From contig CAYJFQ010000007.1 in assembly GCA_964369955.1 (NCBI GenBank), forward strand, positions 1 through 64,000: a stretch of 64,000 nt of DNA. The letters run 5' to 3'. Source of the stretch: CAYJFQ01 sp964369955 (lineage in GTDB: Bacteria > Bacillota_I > Bacilli_A > Erysipelotrichales > Erysipelotrichaceae). Positions 62,835 to 64,000 of this stretch are shown piece by piece. The notes under the pieces were generated by a model. That model saw only the letters and a program-made list of their open reading frames with translations. It was not told the origin of the DNA and did no database searches. Every line of letters begins with the position of its first letter. Position 1 is the first letter of the stretch. Both the position numbers and the translations under genes were made by a program.

Positions 62835-63645
62835 CAAGTAGTGGTCCGAGCTTAACTAGTCCATCACGGTGTCCTAATTCAATAAATTCATTTATTTGTT
62901 TCTCAACAAAGGCTAAGGTCTTTAATCCTTCAATTGATTCTAATGGAATTGATGGACGGATTTCTAGGTATTGGCCCTTTATTTTAGTAGTATCTACCTG
63001 GTCAGAATAGTTTAAGTAAACAATAATTACTAAATCTAAATCCTTATCTAAAATAGGTTTTATCGGGACATTATCAGTTTTTCGATTTGTTAGGGTTGGA
63101 ATAACAGCTCCACCATCAACATATTTTTTCCCGTTATATTCAACAGGATCAAAAACATATGGAACTGCTGCACTTGCAGCAATAATTGTGTAAATATCTT
63201 CAATTGGAAGATTATTTAAATAGAAGTACTCTGGTGCATCTTTTTCAAGGTCATATGCACAACTATAACACTCTACTCCTTTTTTATTCATTTTTAAAAT
63301 ATCGATATGATCTTTTAACTGATTAATAATAAGATCAAAAGAAAATACACCACCATCTAAAGATTTTTTTACAAGGTCTGGTAAGTCTTTCGCAAATTTA
63401 TAACTATCAAATATTTCTTTATAAGTAAGATTATTCCAAAAATATTCACACTCTTTAATATTTTCTGCACAACTATAGGCTAAAGCATTCATGGCCCCTA
63501 TTGAAGTTCCAGAAATTACTTTTACTTTGTCAAATAGTAATAAATCATCTAGGGCTTTAAATATACCTAACTGATAAGCTCCTTTGGCCCCACCTCCTGA
63601 TAGTACTAATCCAACTTTATAGTCTTTAAATTTAACTTTTTTCAT
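62818..63645 (-). CDS. Patatin-like phospholipase family protein
   Basis: A 275-residue patatin: SGGGAKGAYQLG oxyanion loop, nucleophile Ser48 in SGTSIGAM, catalytic Asp177 in VDGGA. The C-terminal part is Leu/Ile-rich. There is no signal peptide. There is no ribosome site; an extended -10 (TGTTAATAT) ends 6 bases before the ATG. It is on the same strand as gcvPB, behind a hairpin. The target lipid is unknown. Confidence 0.87.
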   Translation of the reverse strand: MKKVKFKDYKVGLVLSGGGAKGAYQLGIFKALDDLLLFDKVKVISGTSIGAMNALAYSCAENIKECEYFWNNLTYKEIFDSYKFAKDLPDLVKKSLDGGVFSFDLIINQLKDHIDILKMNKKGVECYSCAYDLEKDAPEYFYLNNLPIEDIYTIIAASAAVPYVFDPVEYNGKKYVDGGAVIPTLTNRKTDNVPIKPILDKDLDLVIIVYLNYSDQVDTTKIKGQYLEIRPSIPLESIEGLKTLAFVEKQINEFIELGHRDGLVKLGPLLVNLLS

Positions 63646-63660
63646 AAGACAATATTAACA

Positions 63661-63689
63661 TAAAGACAGTGAACTATTCACTGTCTTTA
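63661..63689 (-). terminator. Hairpin at the end of gcvPB
   Basis: A 13-bp perfect stem (63661-63673 with 63677-63689) with a 3-base loop formed by the gcvPB stop codon (TAG on the minus strand). The following T run is short (TTTATGTT), so it may act as a partial terminator or 3' end protector. Confidence 0.7.
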
Positions 63690-64000
63690 TAAATTAGAAT
63701 TGGATTTCTTGCGGCAGTAACTTCATCGATTCTAGTTACAGGAGTTTTTCTTGGGTGTTTTTTAACATCTTTATCATCTAAAATGTTAATCATAACTTCA
63801 ATAAAGTTATCTAAAACTTCTTTAGATTCTGTTTCTGTTGGCTCAATCATTAAAGCTTCTTCTACTATAAGTGGAAAGTAGACTGTCGGTGGATGAATTC
63901 CATTGTCAATTAAAGCTTTTGCAATATCTAAGGCTGTAATGTCTTTTTGTTCCTTATGATTTTTAGCACTGATAACAAATTCATGCATACATCCTTGTTT
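63674..64000 (-). CDS. gcvPB: Glycine dehydrogenase (decarboxylating) subunit 2, C-terminal part
   Basis: The last 108 codons of the glycine cleavage P-protein beta subunit (PLP enzyme), cut by the window edge. The reading frame stays open to base 64000, where KQGCMHEFVISAKN matches the conserved CMHEFVLS region; it continues with NGIHPPTVYFPLIVEEALMIEPTETESK, a strongly conserved C-terminal block. The real start is outside. It indicates a split-type glycine cleavage system. Confidence 0.95.
   Translation of the reverse strand, partial: KQGCMHEFVISAKNHKEQKDITALDIAKALIDNGIHPPTVYFPLIVEEALMIEPTETESKEVLDNFIEVMINILDDKDVKKHPRKTPVTRIDEVTAARNPILIYKDSE

Noticed and set aside
1..64000. Mobile elements, phage genes, CRISPR arrays, toxin-antitoxin pairs
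   Set aside because: No transposase, integrase, repeat-spacer pattern or recognisable toxin pair was found on either strand.

Overview
The window is an AT-rich, gene-dense bacterial chromosome segment in the Bacillota style (Erysipelotrichia-like, or a walled relative on the Mollicutes side). The pointers are tightly packed operons with 1-4 base stop/start overlaps, Shine-Dalgarno sites of the GGAGG type, TGA used as a true stop (for example the MATE gene ending at 62834), a T-box riboswitch, and Bacillus-like gene blocks (rpsF-ssb-rpsR, gdpP-rplI-dnaB, walJ-htrA-rlmH, rpmH-rnpA-yidC-jag). A desulfoferrodoxin and a B12-dependent class II ribonucleotide reductase, with no aerobic counterpart in view, suggest an anaerobe. 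Lysozyme and M23 genes and an acyltransferase locus suggest a real cell envelope.

Layout. 1-230: two tRNA genes (Glu, Asn) with their promoter. 230-8270: a glycogen/maltodextrin operon (glgB-glgP-pulA) that runs on into a PPC-domain protein and a patatin. 8334-12101: a phosphoesterase, a deoxyribosyltransferase, a class I amidotransferase-like hydrolase, phosphoglucomutase and HPr. 12175-22358: housekeeping genes for ribosomal RNA methylation, proteolysis, cell wall, replication, c-di-AMP turnover, ribosomal proteins with SSB, and isoprenoid synthesis. 22593-29000 (plus strand): nrdJ, a frameshifted SnoaL-like gene, a patatin and an ABC-2 transporter. 29045-33100: a MATE pump and an amino-acid ABC importer under a T-box whose specifier reads as arginine. 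33095-35318: an unknown zinc-ribbon/SHOCT protein behind a row of 10-bp-spaced hexamers, then FetAB. 35348-42000: a MarR-controlled heterodimeric ABC exporter, a Vat-like acetyltransferase and small membrane or unknown proteins. 42027-54212: a long same-strand run from pth-mfd-rqcP through a NusG-II/Gx-transporter/ApbE triad, a SemiSWEET, and a DUF4358-MBOAT-DHHW-GH25 envelope set to a CBS-type pyrophosphatase. 54302-59955: jag, yidC, rnpA, rpmH, a 1000-residue surface protein and desulfoferrodoxin. 60218-64000: a dehydrogenase, a second MATE pump, a third patatin, and the 3' part of gcvPB cut by the window edge.

How it fits together. GlgB, GlgP, PulA and phosphoglucomutase would carry branched glucan to glucose-6-phosphate. 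YidC and Jag serve membrane protein insertion. The ApbE triad and the MBOAT/DHHW set act at the outer face of the membrane. No phage, transposon, CRISPR array or integration site was seen. The most interesting items are regulatory: apparently leaderless genes with an exact 6-nt gap between -10 box and ATG, the iterated TTAAGA array, switchable hairpins before nrdJ, the arginine T-box on a transporter, and an EET-like flavinylation triad embedded in a repair-to-envelope operon. Many starts given here were moved downstream to an ATG with a proper ribosome site.
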